Below are positions 27,699-37,522 of a stretch of DNA of 64,000 bases, piece by piece. Every line of letters starts with the position of its first letter. The first letter of the stretch is position 1. The translations under genes and the position numbers were made by a program. This stretch comes from Tolypothrix sp. PCC 7910 (GTDB taxonomy: Bacteria; Cyanobacteriota; Cyanobacteriia; Cyanobacteriales; Nostocaceae). The stretch spans positions 3,969,501 to 4,033,500 of the forward strand of contig NZ_CP050440.1 in the NCBI RefSeq assembly GCF_011769525.1. The letters run 5' to 3'. Below the pieces are notes generated by a model, which worked only from the letters and a program-made list of their open reading frames with translations, was not told the DNA's origin and made no database searches.

Positions 27699-27986
27699 TT
27701 ATTCAGTTTTGGAGTAGTTATTCAATTGTTTAGATATTTCGTATTCAGTTGTGCTGTGACTCGCTTCTTCCTCCTCAACCCACCAACTTTGTAAATCTTC
27801 CTTACTGATGACATACCGATAATGAGTAGAACCCATGATCGTCACGGCTATGAGGTCACGCTTAATTCGTTCACTTTTGATTTCTATATGACCAAAGCCA
27901 GTTTCATGCCAACAACTCAGAAGAATTACTAACAGTCGAGTCACCATTTTGTCAACTTCGTTCGCTTGGCTAGTTTCTCCGGGCAT
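27699..27986 (-). CDS. Hypothetical 95-aa protein
   Basis: ATG start with AAGG upstream at normal spacing. A soluble alpha/beta-looking protein with an acidic, Ser/Thr-rich tail (WWVEEEEASHSTTEYE). No family recognised. It diverges from the large STAND gene, so the intergenic region 27987-28375 may serve both. A 73-codon plus-strand frame overlapping its start is less convincing (TTG start). Confidence 0.55.
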   Translation of the reverse strand: MPGETSQANEVDKMVTRLLVILLSCWHETGFGHIEIKSERIKRDLIAVTIMGSTHYRYVISKEDLQSWWVEEEEASHSTTEYEISKQLNNYSKTE

Positions 27987-28375
27987 AGTATGGAACCTTA
28001 ATGGTAAACCAGTGCTAGACCCTCAATCAGAAATTAAAAATGTGTCAAGCGTTCAATTAAAGAAGGCTGTCACTTTTGTGAGTGAGAATCTGCCGGGGTA
28101 TTTGCTTTACGTAACTGTGCGGAAAAAATTTAATTATCTTTTCCTGACGACTAAGTGTCGTATTGTGTGACAATCATCTCATGTGTTTTTGAATGCTGTC
28201 AAGTAGGATCTTCATTGAAATTTTACTGAAAATCTCCTGATTTATGCTCAAGGAATTTAGTATCAAAAAAGAAAAATCAAGATTCTCGTACAAGTGACAG
28301 GTGTCACAAGTTGTTTTAAGCGGTAAGCTATTCTCAGTCACTAAATCCTATGTTGGGTGGATAGCCACAAACCAG
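27987..28375. promoter_or_regulatory. Divergent region between the 95-aa gene and the STAND gene
   Basis: 389 bp with an AT-rich core and the palindrome at 28293-28308 (AGTGA-N6-TCACA), 68 bp before the chosen ATG of the STAND gene. No further gene called. Confidence 0.4.
28293..28308. promoter_or_regulatory. CRP-type palindrome upstream of the STAND gene
   Basis: AGTGA-CAGGTG-TCACA; GTGACA/TGTCAC is an exact inverted repeat, one mismatch from TGTGA-N6-TCACA. Its position just upstream of the start suits a regulator site. Inference. Confidence 0.4.
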
Positions 28376-31300
28376 ATGAATCAACAACAGTTGAACGAAA
28401 CCTTCTTGAAACTAACACCACGCCGCCAAGAGGTATTGCGTTTAGTTTTGGCTGGGGAGTTAGACGATGATGCGATCGCCCAAGTACTCAGCATTAAACC
28501 AGCAACCGTCAGAAAATACTTAGAAAGGCTCTACCGAGCATTTGATGTCAGTAAAAAATCTGAGTTAGTCACTTTGTTTGCCAAATACAAACCAGAATTC
28601 ATCAGTGCATCCCCTAGCAAGACCATACCAGCAGCCCAAATAACAAACGCCGATAGTAAACAAGATTTAGGAGAACAGGATTTAGGAGAAGCACCGGATA
28701 CTGTCACATTTTACGGACGTACTCAGGAATTAGATACTCTTACGCAATGGATCGTCAACGAGCATTGTCGGATGATTGCATTGCTGGGAATGGGTGGACT
28801 GGGAAAAACCGCTTTATCTGTAAGATTAGCCCAAACACTCAAGCCAGAGTTTGATTACATTATCTGGCGTAGTCTGCGAGAGACACCCAAGCTGAGTACA
28901 TTACTTGATAGCATCATTAAATTCTTATCGAATCAAGAAGAAATTAATTCTACAGATGATATTTATGAAAAAATCGCCTGTCTGATTGAACATTTTCGCT
29001 CTTGCCGTTGTTTATTAATATTAGATAATTTTGAATCAATTCTTGCTGATGGTATGCAAGAACAGTATCGTGATGAATATCAAGAATATAGTATTTTAAT
29101 TCAGCGGATTGGTGAATTACAGCATCAAAGTTGTTTAGTGCTCACAAGTCGTATTAAACCTCAAGAAATTGCGGTGCAAGAAGGTGAGCATTTACCAATT
29201 CGTTCTTTATTGCTGCATGGCTTGGAAAATCAAGAAGCTATCAAAGTTTTGGCAGATAAAAGACTTTTTGGCTCAGATGAAGAAATGCAGCAATTAATCG
29301 GATTATACAGTGGTAATCCTTTAGCCTTAAAAATAGTCTCTACGTTTATTCAAGACTTATTTAGCGGAAATATTTCGGAATTTTTATCCCAAGAAATTGC
29401 CCTTACTCCTTTTGTGGGAATAGAAAGCTTATTAGATAAGCAATTTAATCACTTATCGGCATTAGAACAAGAAATTATGTACTGGTTGGCAATTAATCGT
29501 GAACCAGTGTCAGTGAATGAATTATTTGACGATATTTCTGAGAAACCAATATATATTGATGTGATTAATGCCTTAGAAAAACTGAAACGCTCATCACTCA
29601 TCGAAGCAATTGATGGCAAATTCACGTTGCAAAATGTCGTGATGGAATTTATGACTGGGCTTCTCATCCGCTATGTGAGTGCAGAGCTAAACTCAGGTAA
29701 ATTTCACATTTTTAATCAGTACGCCTTAATTAAAGCTACTACTAAAGATTATGTCAGAAATTGCCAAACCCAATTAATTCTCAAACCCATTGCTAAAAAT
29801 ATTAATAATGTTAAGCAGCAATTAGTTAAATTAATCAATAAAGAGAATAAAACAATTAGAGATTTACCCAAAGGATATGCTGTCGGTAATATCTTGAATT
29901 TATTACTTTATTACAACTACAATTTATCTGGGCTAGATCTATCACATTTAACTGTATGGCAAGCATACCTCCGGGGTGCAGATTTAAGGAATGTGAAATT
30001 TATTGGTGCAGATTTAAATAAATCTCGATTTACTGAAGCTTTTGGCACTGTTTTGGCAGTAGCATATAACCCTAAAAAAGCAATAATTGCTTTGGGTGAT
30101 ACTAAAAGTAAAATTCGTCTTAGAGATGCTAATGGGCATCAATTGCTAACTTTAGAAGGACATACAAATTGGATTAGATCAGTAGCTTTTAGTCCTGATG
30201 GAGAAATTTTAGCGAGTGGTAGTGATGATAAAACCGTCAGATTATGGAATACCCAAACTGGACAATTTTTGAAAAAATTAGAAGGACATGAACAAAGAGT
30301 CTGGTCTGTAGCATTTAGCCCAGATGGAAAAACTGTAGCTAGTAGTAGCGAAGATAAAACTGTCAGACTATGGGATATCCATACTGGTAAATGCTGGAAA
30401 ATTTTAGAAAAACATACTCATTGGGTAAGGGGAGTTGCTTTTAGTCCTGATGGCAAAATTTTAGCCAGTGGTAGTAGTGACAGGACAGTAATTTTGTGGG
30501 ATGCACATACAGGTAATTACATCAGAACTCTAGAAGGACAACATACAGCACGGGTACGTACAGTTGCCTTTAGTGCTGATGGTAAAATTTTAGCTAGTGG
30601 TAGTGATGACCACACAATTAGACTTTGGGATATTGATAGCGGTAAATATCTTAAAACTTTATCAGGACATACCGAAAGAGTGCGATCGCTAGCTTTTAGC
30701 CCAGCAGCAAATTCTCGCATTTTGGCTAGCGCCAGTGAAGACTATAAAGTAATTTTGTGGGATATTAATGCCAACAAACGCCACCGAATTTTATCAGAAC
30801 ATACAGAGAAAGTTTGGTCTGTAACTTTTACAGACCCTGAAGGCAAAACCTTAATCAGTAGTAGCGATGATAAAACTGTTAAACTTTGGGATGCTCATAC
30901 AGGTGAATGCCTAAAAACTCTTCAAGGTTACACAGATTGGGCTTGGTCTTTAGTTTTTCATCCCAGTAGTAACATCTTAATTAGTGGTAACGATGACAAA
31001 ACCATTAAACTTTGGAACTTAGATACTGAGGAAGCTAAATCTTTAGCAGGACATACTAATAGAATTCGTGCCGTTGCTTTAAGTCCTGATAGTAGTTTAA
31101 TTGCCAGTGGTAGCGACGACCGAACTATTAGATTATGGGATGTTGAAACTGGTCAACATCGCAAAACTTTTGTAGATCATTTTGACCGGGTTCTGACTGT
31201 TGCTTTTAGTCCCAATAATCGTTATTTAGCCAGTGGTGGCGATGACAAAATATTAAGAATCTGGAATATCCATACAGGTGAATATCGCCAAACCCAAGAT

Positions 31301-31909
31301 AATCATAAAAACTGGCTCTGGTCTGTAACTTTTAGTCCAGATAGCAGCATTTTAGCTAGTGGTAGTGAAGACTGCACAATCAAATTTTGGGATGTAGAGA
31401 CAGGTAAATGCTTGCAAACTCTTTATGGTCACCGTGGATGGGTGCGGTCTGTACGTTTTAGCCCCGATGGTAATACCCTTGTGAGTGGTAGCGAAGACAA
31501 CACAGTTAGGCTCTGGGATGTAGCTACAGGTAAATGTATCCAAACCTTAGAAGGAAAAACTGGATGGGTGCGGACTGTTGCTTTTAGCCCCCAAGGTCGT
31601 TTTGTCGCCAGTGCAGGGGGAAACCCCGTTGTGGAAATTTGGGATATCAAAACCGCTCAACTCTACCAAACTTTGAGCGGACATCAAGAAAGAATCTGGT
31701 CTGTAGTCTTTAGTGCTGATGGTCAAACTCTGGCCAGTAGTAGTGAAGATGGCACGATTATGCTTTGGCATACAGAAACAGGAGAACTGAGGAAATCACT
31801 GAAATCTCCCCGACTTTACGAAGGTATGGATATAACAGATGTGGTTAATCTCACCGCCGCACAAATAAAAACTTTAAAAAGTTTAGGAGCTCAGAAAAAC
31901 AATGAGTAG
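28376..31909 (+). CDS. STAND NTPase: HTH - NB-ARC - pentapeptide - 14 WD40 repeats
   Basis: 1177 aa from ATG MNQQQLNETF (an in-frame GTG lies 75 bp upstream). Order: LuxR-like HTH (~8-70: TPRRQEVLRLVLAGELDDDA, KPATVRKYLERLY); linker with a short QDLGE duplication; NB-ARC NTPase (Walker A GMGGLGKT, Walker B LLILDNF, GNPLALKI); a few pentapeptide repeats (GADLRNVKFIGADL); then 13 regular and one degenerate WD40 units, enough for two seven-bladed propellers. Such proteins are signal-sensing switches in multicellular cyanobacteria, some in antiphage defence. The stop overlaps the next gene by eight bases, so the two are probably co-translated. Confidence 0.9.
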   Translation: MNQQQLNETFLKLTPRRQEVLRLVLAGELDDDAIAQVLSIKPATVRKYLERLYRAFDVSKKSELVTLFAKYKPEFISASPSKTIPAAQITNADSKQDLGEQDLGEAPDTVTFYGRTQELDTLTQWIVNEHCRMIALLGMGGLGKTALSVRLAQTLKPEFDYIIWRSLRETPKLSTLLDSIIKFLSNQEEINSTDDIYEKIACLIEHFRSCRCLLILDNFESILADGMQEQYRDEYQEYSILIQRIGELQHQSCLVLTSRIKPQEIAVQEGEHLPIRSLLLHGLENQEAIKVLADKRLFGSDEEMQQLIGLYSGNPLALKIVSTFIQDLFSGNISEFLSQEIALTPFVGIESLLDKQFNHLSALEQEIMYWLAINREPVSVNELFDDISEKPIYIDVINALEKLKRSSLIEAIDGKFTLQNVVMEFMTGLLIRYVSAELNSGKFHIFNQYALIKATTKDYVRNCQTQLILKPIAKNINNVKQQLVKLINKENKTIRDLPKGYAVGNILNLLLYYNYNLSGLDLSHLTVWQAYLRGADLRNVKFIGADLNKSRFTEAFGTVLAVAYNPKKAIIALGDTKSKIRLRDANGHQLLTLEGHTNWIRSVAFSPDGEILASGSDDKTVRLWNTQTGQFLKKLEGHEQRVWSVAFSPDGKTVASSSEDKTVRLWDIHTGKCWKILEKHTHWVRGVAFSPDGKILASGSSDRTVILWDAHTGNYIRTLEGQHTARVRTVAFSADGKILASGSDDHTIRLWDIDSGKYLKTLSGHTERVRSLAFSPAANSRILASASEDYKVILWDINANKRHRILSEHTEKVWSVTFTDPEGKTLISSSDDKTVKLWDAHTGECLKTLQGYTDWAWSLVFHPSSNILISGNDDKTIKLWNLDTEEAKSLAGHTNRIRAVALSPDSSLIASGSDDRTIRLWDVETGQHRKTFVDHFDRVLTVAFSPNNRYLASGGDDKILRIWNIHTGEYRQTQDNHKNWLWSVTFSPDSSILASGSEDCTIKFWDVETGKCLQTLYGHRGWVRSVRFSPDGNTLVSGSEDNTVRLWDVATGKCIQTLEGKTGWVRTVAFSPQGRFVASAGGNPVVEIWDIKTAQLYQTLSGHQERIWSVVFSADGQTLASSSEDGTIMLWHTETGELRKSLKSPRLYEGMDITDVVNLTAAQIKTLKSLGAQKNNE

Positions 31910-32645
31910 AAAATTAAAAAATGCCTTGATTGGGATTACAACTTATGGGCGCAAAGACGCATTACCATTTTCTTTACCCAGTGCTTACATAGATGCTGTC
32001 CGCGCCGCTGGTGGGACTCCCATATTATTACCACCAGGAGAAACTGAGCCAGCCAGGCTATTAGAACCACTAGATGGATTGATTATCTCTGGTGGTGGAG
32101 ATATTAACCCTGTGTGGTACAACGGCTCTGACCACCCTAGCATTTATTCTGTGGATGGCGATCGCGATGTCTTTGAACTGCAACTAGCTAAGTTTGCCCT
32201 TGAGCATCATTTGCCTGTATTTGGTATCTGTCGGGGTTTGCAAATTCTCATTGTTGCTGCTGGCGGTACTCTCATTCCCCATTTACCAGAAGTATATGGT
32301 ACGTCAGTTTTGCATCGTCTAGATCCTGAACCTGGAAGGCGTTTATCAACAGAACACATGGTCAAAATTAGTGCCGAAAGCCGTTTAGCTAACTGTGTAC
32401 AAAATACTCACATATCTGTAGTGTCTTGGCACCACCAAGCTGTACACCAAGTACCCCCAGGATGGCGTGTTGTTGCTCATGCTTTAGAAGATGAAGTCAT
32501 TGAAGCTGTAGAACATGAAGATCATCCTTGGGCTATTGGCGTGCAATGGCATCCGGAGCTTTCAGCCAATGATCCAAATCACCAAAGAATATTTCAAGCT
32601 TTTATCCAAGCAACTTATACTCAACAACGTTTATTAATAGCTTGA
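31902..32645 (+). CDS. Class I glutamine-amidotransferase-like hydrolase (gamma-Glu-GABA hydrolase / peptidase C26 family)
   Basis: 247 aa. Complete catalytic set: nucleophile Cys in FGICRG, His and Glu in QWHPE, plus SGGGDINP near residue 65. PuuD-like enzymes cleave gamma-glutamyl amides; the true substrate here is unknown. The ATG lies within the end of the STAND gene (8-base overlap), an unusual partner for a housekeeping catabolic enzyme. The stop is 9 bp before the left end of the IS element, so any third gene of the operon would be cut off. Confidence 0.87.
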   Translation: MSRKLKNALIGITTYGRKDALPFSLPSAYIDAVRAAGGTPILLPPGETEPARLLEPLDGLIISGGGDINPVWYNGSDHPSIYSVDGDRDVFELQLAKFALEHHLPVFGICRGLQILIVAAGGTLIPHLPEVYGTSVLHRLDPEPGRRLSTEHMVKISAESRLANCVQNTHISVVSWHHQAVHQVPPGWRVVAHALEDEVIEAVEHEDHPWAIGVQWHPELSANDPNHQRIFQAFIQATYTQQRLLIA

Positions 32646-32654
32646 ATTATCATT

Positions 32655-33803
32655 AGACACGTCCGGAATATGAATTGGGTACAAAAAAATGGTAGAAAGT
32701 AAAATTGACCCTCTACCAAAATTTAATTAAATGATTAGTATATTTGATTATATACAAAAGTATCCACGAAGAGCAAAGCAACTTTTGGGGATTAGTTATG
32801 ACCAATTTACTGACCTTGTAAACTATGCTAAAAACAGTCATGAAGAAGAACAACTCAAATTGGAACAGAAGAAAGTTAGAATACATCGTCGTGGAGGTGG
32901 ACGCAAAGAATTATTATCCATCCCAGAACAAGTATGTTTGTGCTTGTTTTATCTGAGACAAATACCCACATTTGAAGTTTTAGGAATAATGTTTGGTATA
33001 TCAAAAACTTTATCTAATGATACTTTTCATTACTGGAGAAAAATATTACGTAAGATTCTCCCTTCTAGTTTAATAGAGCAAGTAGAAAATAAAGAAGGAG
33101 ATTTGCTCATTATACAAGAAATATTAACGAATTTTAAGTTGCTAGTTGATAGCGTAGAACAGCCTATAGATAGACCATCTGACAACGAAGAACAGAAAAA
33201 GTTCTTTTCGGGAAAGAAAAAACAGCATACTATAAAAAACCAGATAGTTTCCTTGCCAGAGGGAAAAGATATTATTGATGTTACAGTAGGCTCTCCAGGG
33301 CCAACAGCAGACATAAAATTATTTAGAGAGCAACAAACAAAATTTGATGAAAAACAAGAATTTACGGGAGATAAAGCGTATCAAGGTGGGAATAATATTA
33401 CTACCCCTCATAAGAAGAAAAGAAAACAACAATTAAATGAACAACAAAAAGAAGAAAATAAAGCTCTATCAAGTAAGCGTATATTTGTTGAGCATTTAAT
33501 ACGTATTGTAAAAATTTTCCAAGTGGCATCACAAAGATTTAGATTAAATGCTGATGTTTATAATGAAATAGTTTTGTTAGTTTGTGGTCTAGTAAGACTG
33601 CGAATTGGCACTTTCGTATTACCGAATAGCGCCATAAATTAGTATCAATTAAAAATTGTGTTTGCGTTAGGCAAGATTATGTATTTTTCTGCTCTAAACT
33701 ATCAGTAACTATATCAAACACTTATTGTTCCATTGCAACAGAATCTGCAAGGACTGGTCTCAAAGCCTTGTAAATATAGGCTTGCGAGTTTTCGGACGGG
33801 TCT
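32655..33803 (+). mobile_element. Complete IS5-family insertion sequence (about 1149 bp)
   Basis: Imperfect terminal inverted repeats AGACACGTCCGGAA (left) and AGACCCGTCCGAAA (right, reverse complement) match at 12 of 14 positions. The flanking ATT on both sides (32652-32654, 33804-33806) fits a 3-bp target duplication. It contains one intact DDE transposase. It sits 9 bp downstream of the hydrolase stop, so no CDS is broken by it. Confidence 0.85.
32731..33642 (+). CDS. IS5-family transposase (DDE_Tnp_4-type)
   Basis: 303 aa. An N-terminal HTH region (EQVCLCLFYLRQIPTFEVLG, then GISKTLSNDTFHYWR) is followed by a DDE catalytic core with LVDSVEQPI (first Asp), TGDKAYQG (second Asp) and RIFVEHLIRIVKIF (Glu). 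All three acidic residues are present and no frameshift is seen, so the enzyme could be active. The codons are AT-rich and Lys-rich relative to neighbours. It lies inside the IS with readable ends. Confidence 0.9.
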   Translation: MISIFDYIQKYPRRAKQLLGISYDQFTDLVNYAKNSHEEEQLKLEQKKVRIHRRGGGRKELLSIPEQVCLCLFYLRQIPTFEVLGIMFGISKTLSNDTFHYWRKILRKILPSSLIEQVENKEGDLLIIQEILTNFKLLVDSVEQPIDRPSDNEEQKKFFSGKKKQHTIKNQIVSLPEGKDIIDVTVGSPGPTADIKLFREQQTKFDEKQEFTGDKAYQGGNNITTPHKKKRKQQLNEQQKEENKALSSKRIFVEHLIRIVKIFQVASQRFRLNADVYNEIVLLVCGLVRLRIGTFVLPNSAIN

Positions 33804-33998
33804 ATTAAATGCTGAATTGATTAAATAATAAATTTGATTTTGGAGAAGCTAGTACCGCTGCCTTGGAAGTCAAAAGTCAAAAGTCAAAAGGCTAATATAT
33901 CAAGGCTTTTGACTGTTTGAAAGGGTAGCTAGATTTACGCCGCGTTGTACTAGGCACACATCAAGGAGGTTTATTTTCTGTTCCCTATTCCCTCTCTC

Positions 33999-34709
33999 TT
34001 ATAATAAATCTTCTAACCCAGACCAAAATTTATCTAGCTCCGTAGCCATCATTTTTGCCCCTGCAATTGTTGGTTCTAATAATTTTGGTGAATTATCAAG
34101 AATCATAGTGGTTAATTCCTTTGCTTCTTGAGCGTGCCTTTCTTCTACACCTTGGTCAAAACATTCAGCAAAATACTGCTCTTGTTGAATAAATGGAAAA
34201 CAATGGGATAGAGCATTCATTAATGCTTCCATCCAATCATGGGCAAACATTTCAATTACGCACCAAGGGCCTAAAGACTGAGGGTAAATTCTCTGAACTA
34301 AAGAAACAAAATTAGCCGTAGTTGGGTCGAGTATTTTTTGTAATTCATCTAGACTCCCAAAATCTTCGTCAGAGATGATAAATTTTGCTCCCATATTGGC
34401 AAATGCTCGACTCAATTGATAGTGATGAGTATCGCCACCTTGTAAGCTATCATCATCACTAATAATTCTCAGCTTTCGTACCCGTAATGCCGGGCTATCT
34501 AGGTGAGGTACAAAGTACACCATGACACGAGTTGCATGGCAAGCTGCTTGGTATCTTAAGTATATTTGTCCTAATACATCTGGAGAACGCAGCTTTTCCG
34601 GTGACAATATAGCCAAACGAGAAAAAAAAGGATGTTTTGATGGCAGATATTGTTGGTAAATTGTATCTAAAACTTCATTAAATAAATCTGTAGCATTTTG
34701 AGTGTGCAT
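33999..34709 (-). CDS. Heme-oxygenase-fold iron protein (Haem_oxygenase_2 / HOLDO-like)
   Basis: 236 aa, all-helical. Candidate metal-ligand motifs are VIEMFAHDW and EERHAQEAKEL, spaced as in the CADD/HOLDO diiron oxidase group (iron-containing redox enzyme family). Members cleave C-C or C-N bonds of small substrates or amino acids in natural-product and cofactor pathways; the substrate here cannot be told. Single gene beside an IS. Confidence 0.75.
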   Translation of the reverse strand: MHTQNATDLFNEVLDTIYQQYLPSKHPFFSRLAILSPEKLRSPDVLGQIYLRYQAACHATRVMVYFVPHLDSPALRVRKLRIISDDDSLQGGDTHHYQLSRAFANMGAKFIISDEDFGSLDELQKILDPTTANFVSLVQRIYPQSLGPWCVIEMFAHDWMEALMNALSHCFPFIQQEQYFAECFDQGVEERHAQEAKELTTMILDNSPKLLEPTIAGAKMMATELDKFWSGLEDLL

Positions 34710-35125
34710 TTTAAATAAAAATAAGGTTTAAGTCTATGCAATAAATTTTATAAAAAATAATATTTAATTGCTGTTTATTTCATAATTTTTCATACTTTCT
34801 CTCATTTATTTTTTATTTCTTAAAAAGATTTTCCTGGTTAATTTAAAAACAGAATTTTTGCTAAAAGTATCTTAAATCTTAAACTTTGATTTTGCGGAAA
34901 TAGTCAAAATATGAAGCTGAGAAAAGCTTTTAGATCATGAGTGCTGCAACCAAGAAATCTTGATTGCGATCGCAATGGGAAATACAGCCGATAAATGAGG
35001 AACTGGGCAATTTTTGAGATTTGAGCCGACCCAAAGCGCGATCGCCTCCCCTAATTACTACCACCCAAAGTCCCAAACTAAGCTAAAATTCAAGCATAGT
35101 AAGCATTTCCCTGTCATAATGCCCC
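34710..35125. other. Intergenic region before ccdA
   Basis: 416 bp, the first half very AT-rich, with two HIP1-like sites (34968-34975 and 35038-35045). No gene or clear hairpin recognised. Promoters for the divergent heme-oxygenase-like gene and ccdA are expected here. Confidence 0.4.
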
Positions 35126-35866
35126 ATGCTTGAGACTTTGCAAATCCAACTTTACAAACTAGAACAATTTGCCAATGCCCTAGTCTCTAATCAGCTGGGA
35201 CACCTCAGCGTGGTGAGTGTTGGCGTTATTTTCGCGGCTGGTTTACTTACCAGTCTCACGCCCTGTATGCTTTCTATGCTGCCAATTACCATTGGCTATA
35301 TCGGCGGTTATGAAGCTAAAAGTCGTCTGCAAGCTGCCGCCCAATCAACTTGGTTTGCGCTAGGATTAGCCACCACATTAGCAGGGTTAGGGATAGTAGC
35401 GGCTTTTGTGGGTAAAGTTTACGGTCAAGTGGGAATGGGTTTGCCGATAATTGTCAGTATTATTGCCATTCTCATGGGGCTGAACTTGCTGGAAGCACTA
35501 CCTCTGCAGTTTCCCTCTTTAGGTGAAACAAATTGGATTTCCCAAGATTTACCCCCAGGAGTGCGTTCCTACTTAATAGGTTTAACTTTCGGTTTAGTTG
35601 CGTCACCTTGTAGTACCCCAGTTTTAGCCAGCTTGCTGGGTTGGGTGGCGAATACTCAAGACTTAATTTTAGGTGCGGTGTTGCTCATTGCTTACACAGC
35701 AGGTTATGTCGCACCATTAATTTTGGCAGGTACATTTACAGCAGCAATTAAAAGGCTGCTGGAATTACGCCGCTGGTCTGGTTGGATTAATCCAGTTAGC
35801 GGTGTGCTGTTAGTTGGGTTTGGTGTATTTTCCTTAATTTCGCGGATTCCGTTTGGAAGTTTTTAA
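35126..35866 (+). CDS. ccdA: Cytochrome c biogenesis protein CcdA
   Basis: 246 aa, six predicted membrane helices. The two redox cysteines are in LTPCMLSMLP and SPCSTPVLAS. CcdA carries reductant across the thylakoid or plasma membrane to keep apocytochrome c thiols reduced. It is followed three bases later by ccsB, the System II haem-attachment partner, so the pair is an operon. Confidence 0.92.
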   Translation: MLETLQIQLYKLEQFANALVSNQLGHLSVVSVGVIFAAGLLTSLTPCMLSMLPITIGYIGGYEAKSRLQAAAQSTWFALGLATTLAGLGIVAAFVGKVYGQVGMGLPIIVSIIAILMGLNLLEALPLQFPSLGETNWISQDLPPGVRSYLIGLTFGLVASPCSTPVLASLLGWVANTQDLILGAVLLIAYTAGYVAPLILAGTFTAAIKRLLELRRWSGWINPVSGVLLVGFGVFSLISRIPFGSF

Positions 35867-35869
35867 GCA

Positions 35870-37267
35870 ATGACAACAGACAATTCCACGACCACAGAAT
35901 TAAGTTGGTGGTCAATACCTGGGCGCTTTTTGCGGCGAGAGTTTTTACCTGTACTGACAGATTTACGATTAGCGATCGCGCTTTTACTGCTGATCGCACT
36001 ATTTAGTATTAGCGGTACTGTCATCGAACAAGGTCAGTCACCTGCATTTTATCAGGCTAACTATCCAGAACACCCTGCTTTATTTGGTTTCCTCAGTTGG
36101 AAAGTAATTCAAGTAGTGGGATTAGACCATGTATATCGTACTTGGTGGTTTCTTAGCTTACTAGTTTTATTTGGTACTAGTTTGACAGCTTGTACTTTTA
36201 CGCGCCAACTTCCCGCCTTAAAAGCTGCTCAAAGGTGGAAATATTATGAAGAACCGCGACAATTTCAAAAATTAGCTTTGAGTGCGGAACTAGATACAGG
36301 TTCCTTAGATAGCCTCATCCCCATATTACAAAAACAGCGTTATAAAATTTTTCAAGAAAAAGACGATATTCTTTACGCCCGTAAAGGAATAGTGGGACGC
36401 ATTGGGCCGATTATCGTTCATATCGGCATCGTCACTATTTTATTAGGGGGAATTTGGGGGGCAATGACTGGGTTTATGGCCCAAGAAATGGTTGCTAGCG
36501 GCGATACATTTCAAGTAAAAAATATTGTAGATGCCGGGCCTTTGGCAGCATCTCAAGTTCCCAAAGATTGGTCTGTCAGAGTTAATCGATTTTGGATTAA
36601 CTACACCCCCACAGGTGGAATTGACCAGTTTTATTCAGATATGTCTGTTTTAAATCAGCAAGGGGAAGAAGTTGACCACAAAAAGATTTTTGTCAACGAA
36701 CCTTTGCGTTATCATGGTGTCACTTTTTATCAAACAGATTGGGGACTGGCGGGGGTTCGCATTCAATTTAATAACAGCCCCATTTTTCAATTGCCAATGG
36801 CACAATTAGATACCAATGGTGCAGGGCGAATTTGGGGTACTTGGATTCCCACAAAACCAGATTTAAGCGAAGGTGTGTCTTTAATCGCCAAAGATTTACA
36901 AGGGATGGTGTTAATTTACGATGCCACTGGTAAGTTAATTGATACCGTCCGTGCCGGAATGTCTACCCAAGTGAATGGCGTAACCCTAAAAATTTTAGAA
37001 GTCATCGGGAGTACTGGCTTACAAATCAAAGCCGATCCAGGGATTCCCATTGTGTACACTGGTTTTGCTTTACTGATGTTGGGTGTAGTGATGAGTTACT
37101 TTTCCCACTCGCAAATTTGGGCATTACAAAAAGGCGATCGCCTTTTTGTTGGTGGTAAAACTAATCGCGCCCAAGTTGCTTTTGAACAGCAAGTTTTGGA
37201 AATTTTAGATAACTTGAGTAATCATACAAATGATGAGCCAGTAATTACTCAACCTCGGTCAAGTTAA
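35870..37267 (+). CDS. ccsB: Cytochrome c biogenesis protein CcsB/Ccs1 (ResB family)
   Basis: 465 aa. ResB-like protein with N-terminal helices ([19 protein letters not shown]), a second helix pair around [19 protein letters not shown], a large lumenal domain and a C-terminal helix. With CcsA it forms the System II haem ligase for c-type cytochromes (cytochrome f, c6). It starts ATG three bases after ccdA. ccsA itself is not in the window. Confidence 0.93.
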   Translation: MTTDNSTTTELSWWSIPGRFLRREFLPVLTDLRLAIALLLLIALFSISGTVIEQGQSPAFYQANYPEHPALFGFLSWKVIQVVGLDHVYRTWWFLSLLVLFGTSLTACTFTRQLPALKAAQRWKYYEEPRQFQKLALSAELDTGSLDSLIPILQKQRYKIFQEKDDILYARKGIVGRIGPIIVHIGIVTILLGGIWGAMTGFMAQEMVASGDTFQVKNIVDAGPLAASQVPKDWSVRVNRFWINYTPTGGIDQFYSDMSVLNQQGEEVDHKKIFVNEPLRYHGVTFYQTDWGLAGVRIQFNNSPIFQLPMAQLDTNGAGRIWGTWIPTKPDLSEGVSLIAKDLQGMVLIYDATGKLIDTVRAGMSTQVNGVTLKILEVIGSTGLQIKADPGIPIVYTGFALLMLGVVMSYFSHSQIWALQKGDRLFVGGKTNRAQVAFEQQVLEILDNLSNHTNDEPVITQPRSS

Positions 37268-37522
37268 TACCGCTTATTTCCAATAAATGAATTACACGAG
37301 TAGGGACACGGCATCTAAAATATTTTGATATATTCAATCATCTTACTAGTGCCGTACCCCTACATAGAATTTATTTGTCGTCAACATTATTTGAAGTGGG
37401 ATAAAAGATAAATTCAAAATTACGACTTTTGGCATTTTCGTATATCACTCTAGATGGTTAAAAAAGGCAATAAGTATTGTTACTATCTATTAGTTGATAG
37501 AATTTTTCGTAAAATATCTAGA

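Noticed and set aside
27949-28170. 73-codon plus-strand frame overlapping the 95-aa gene
   Set aside because: TTG start, overlap with a better gene on the other strand, no recognised family; not excluded but unsupported.
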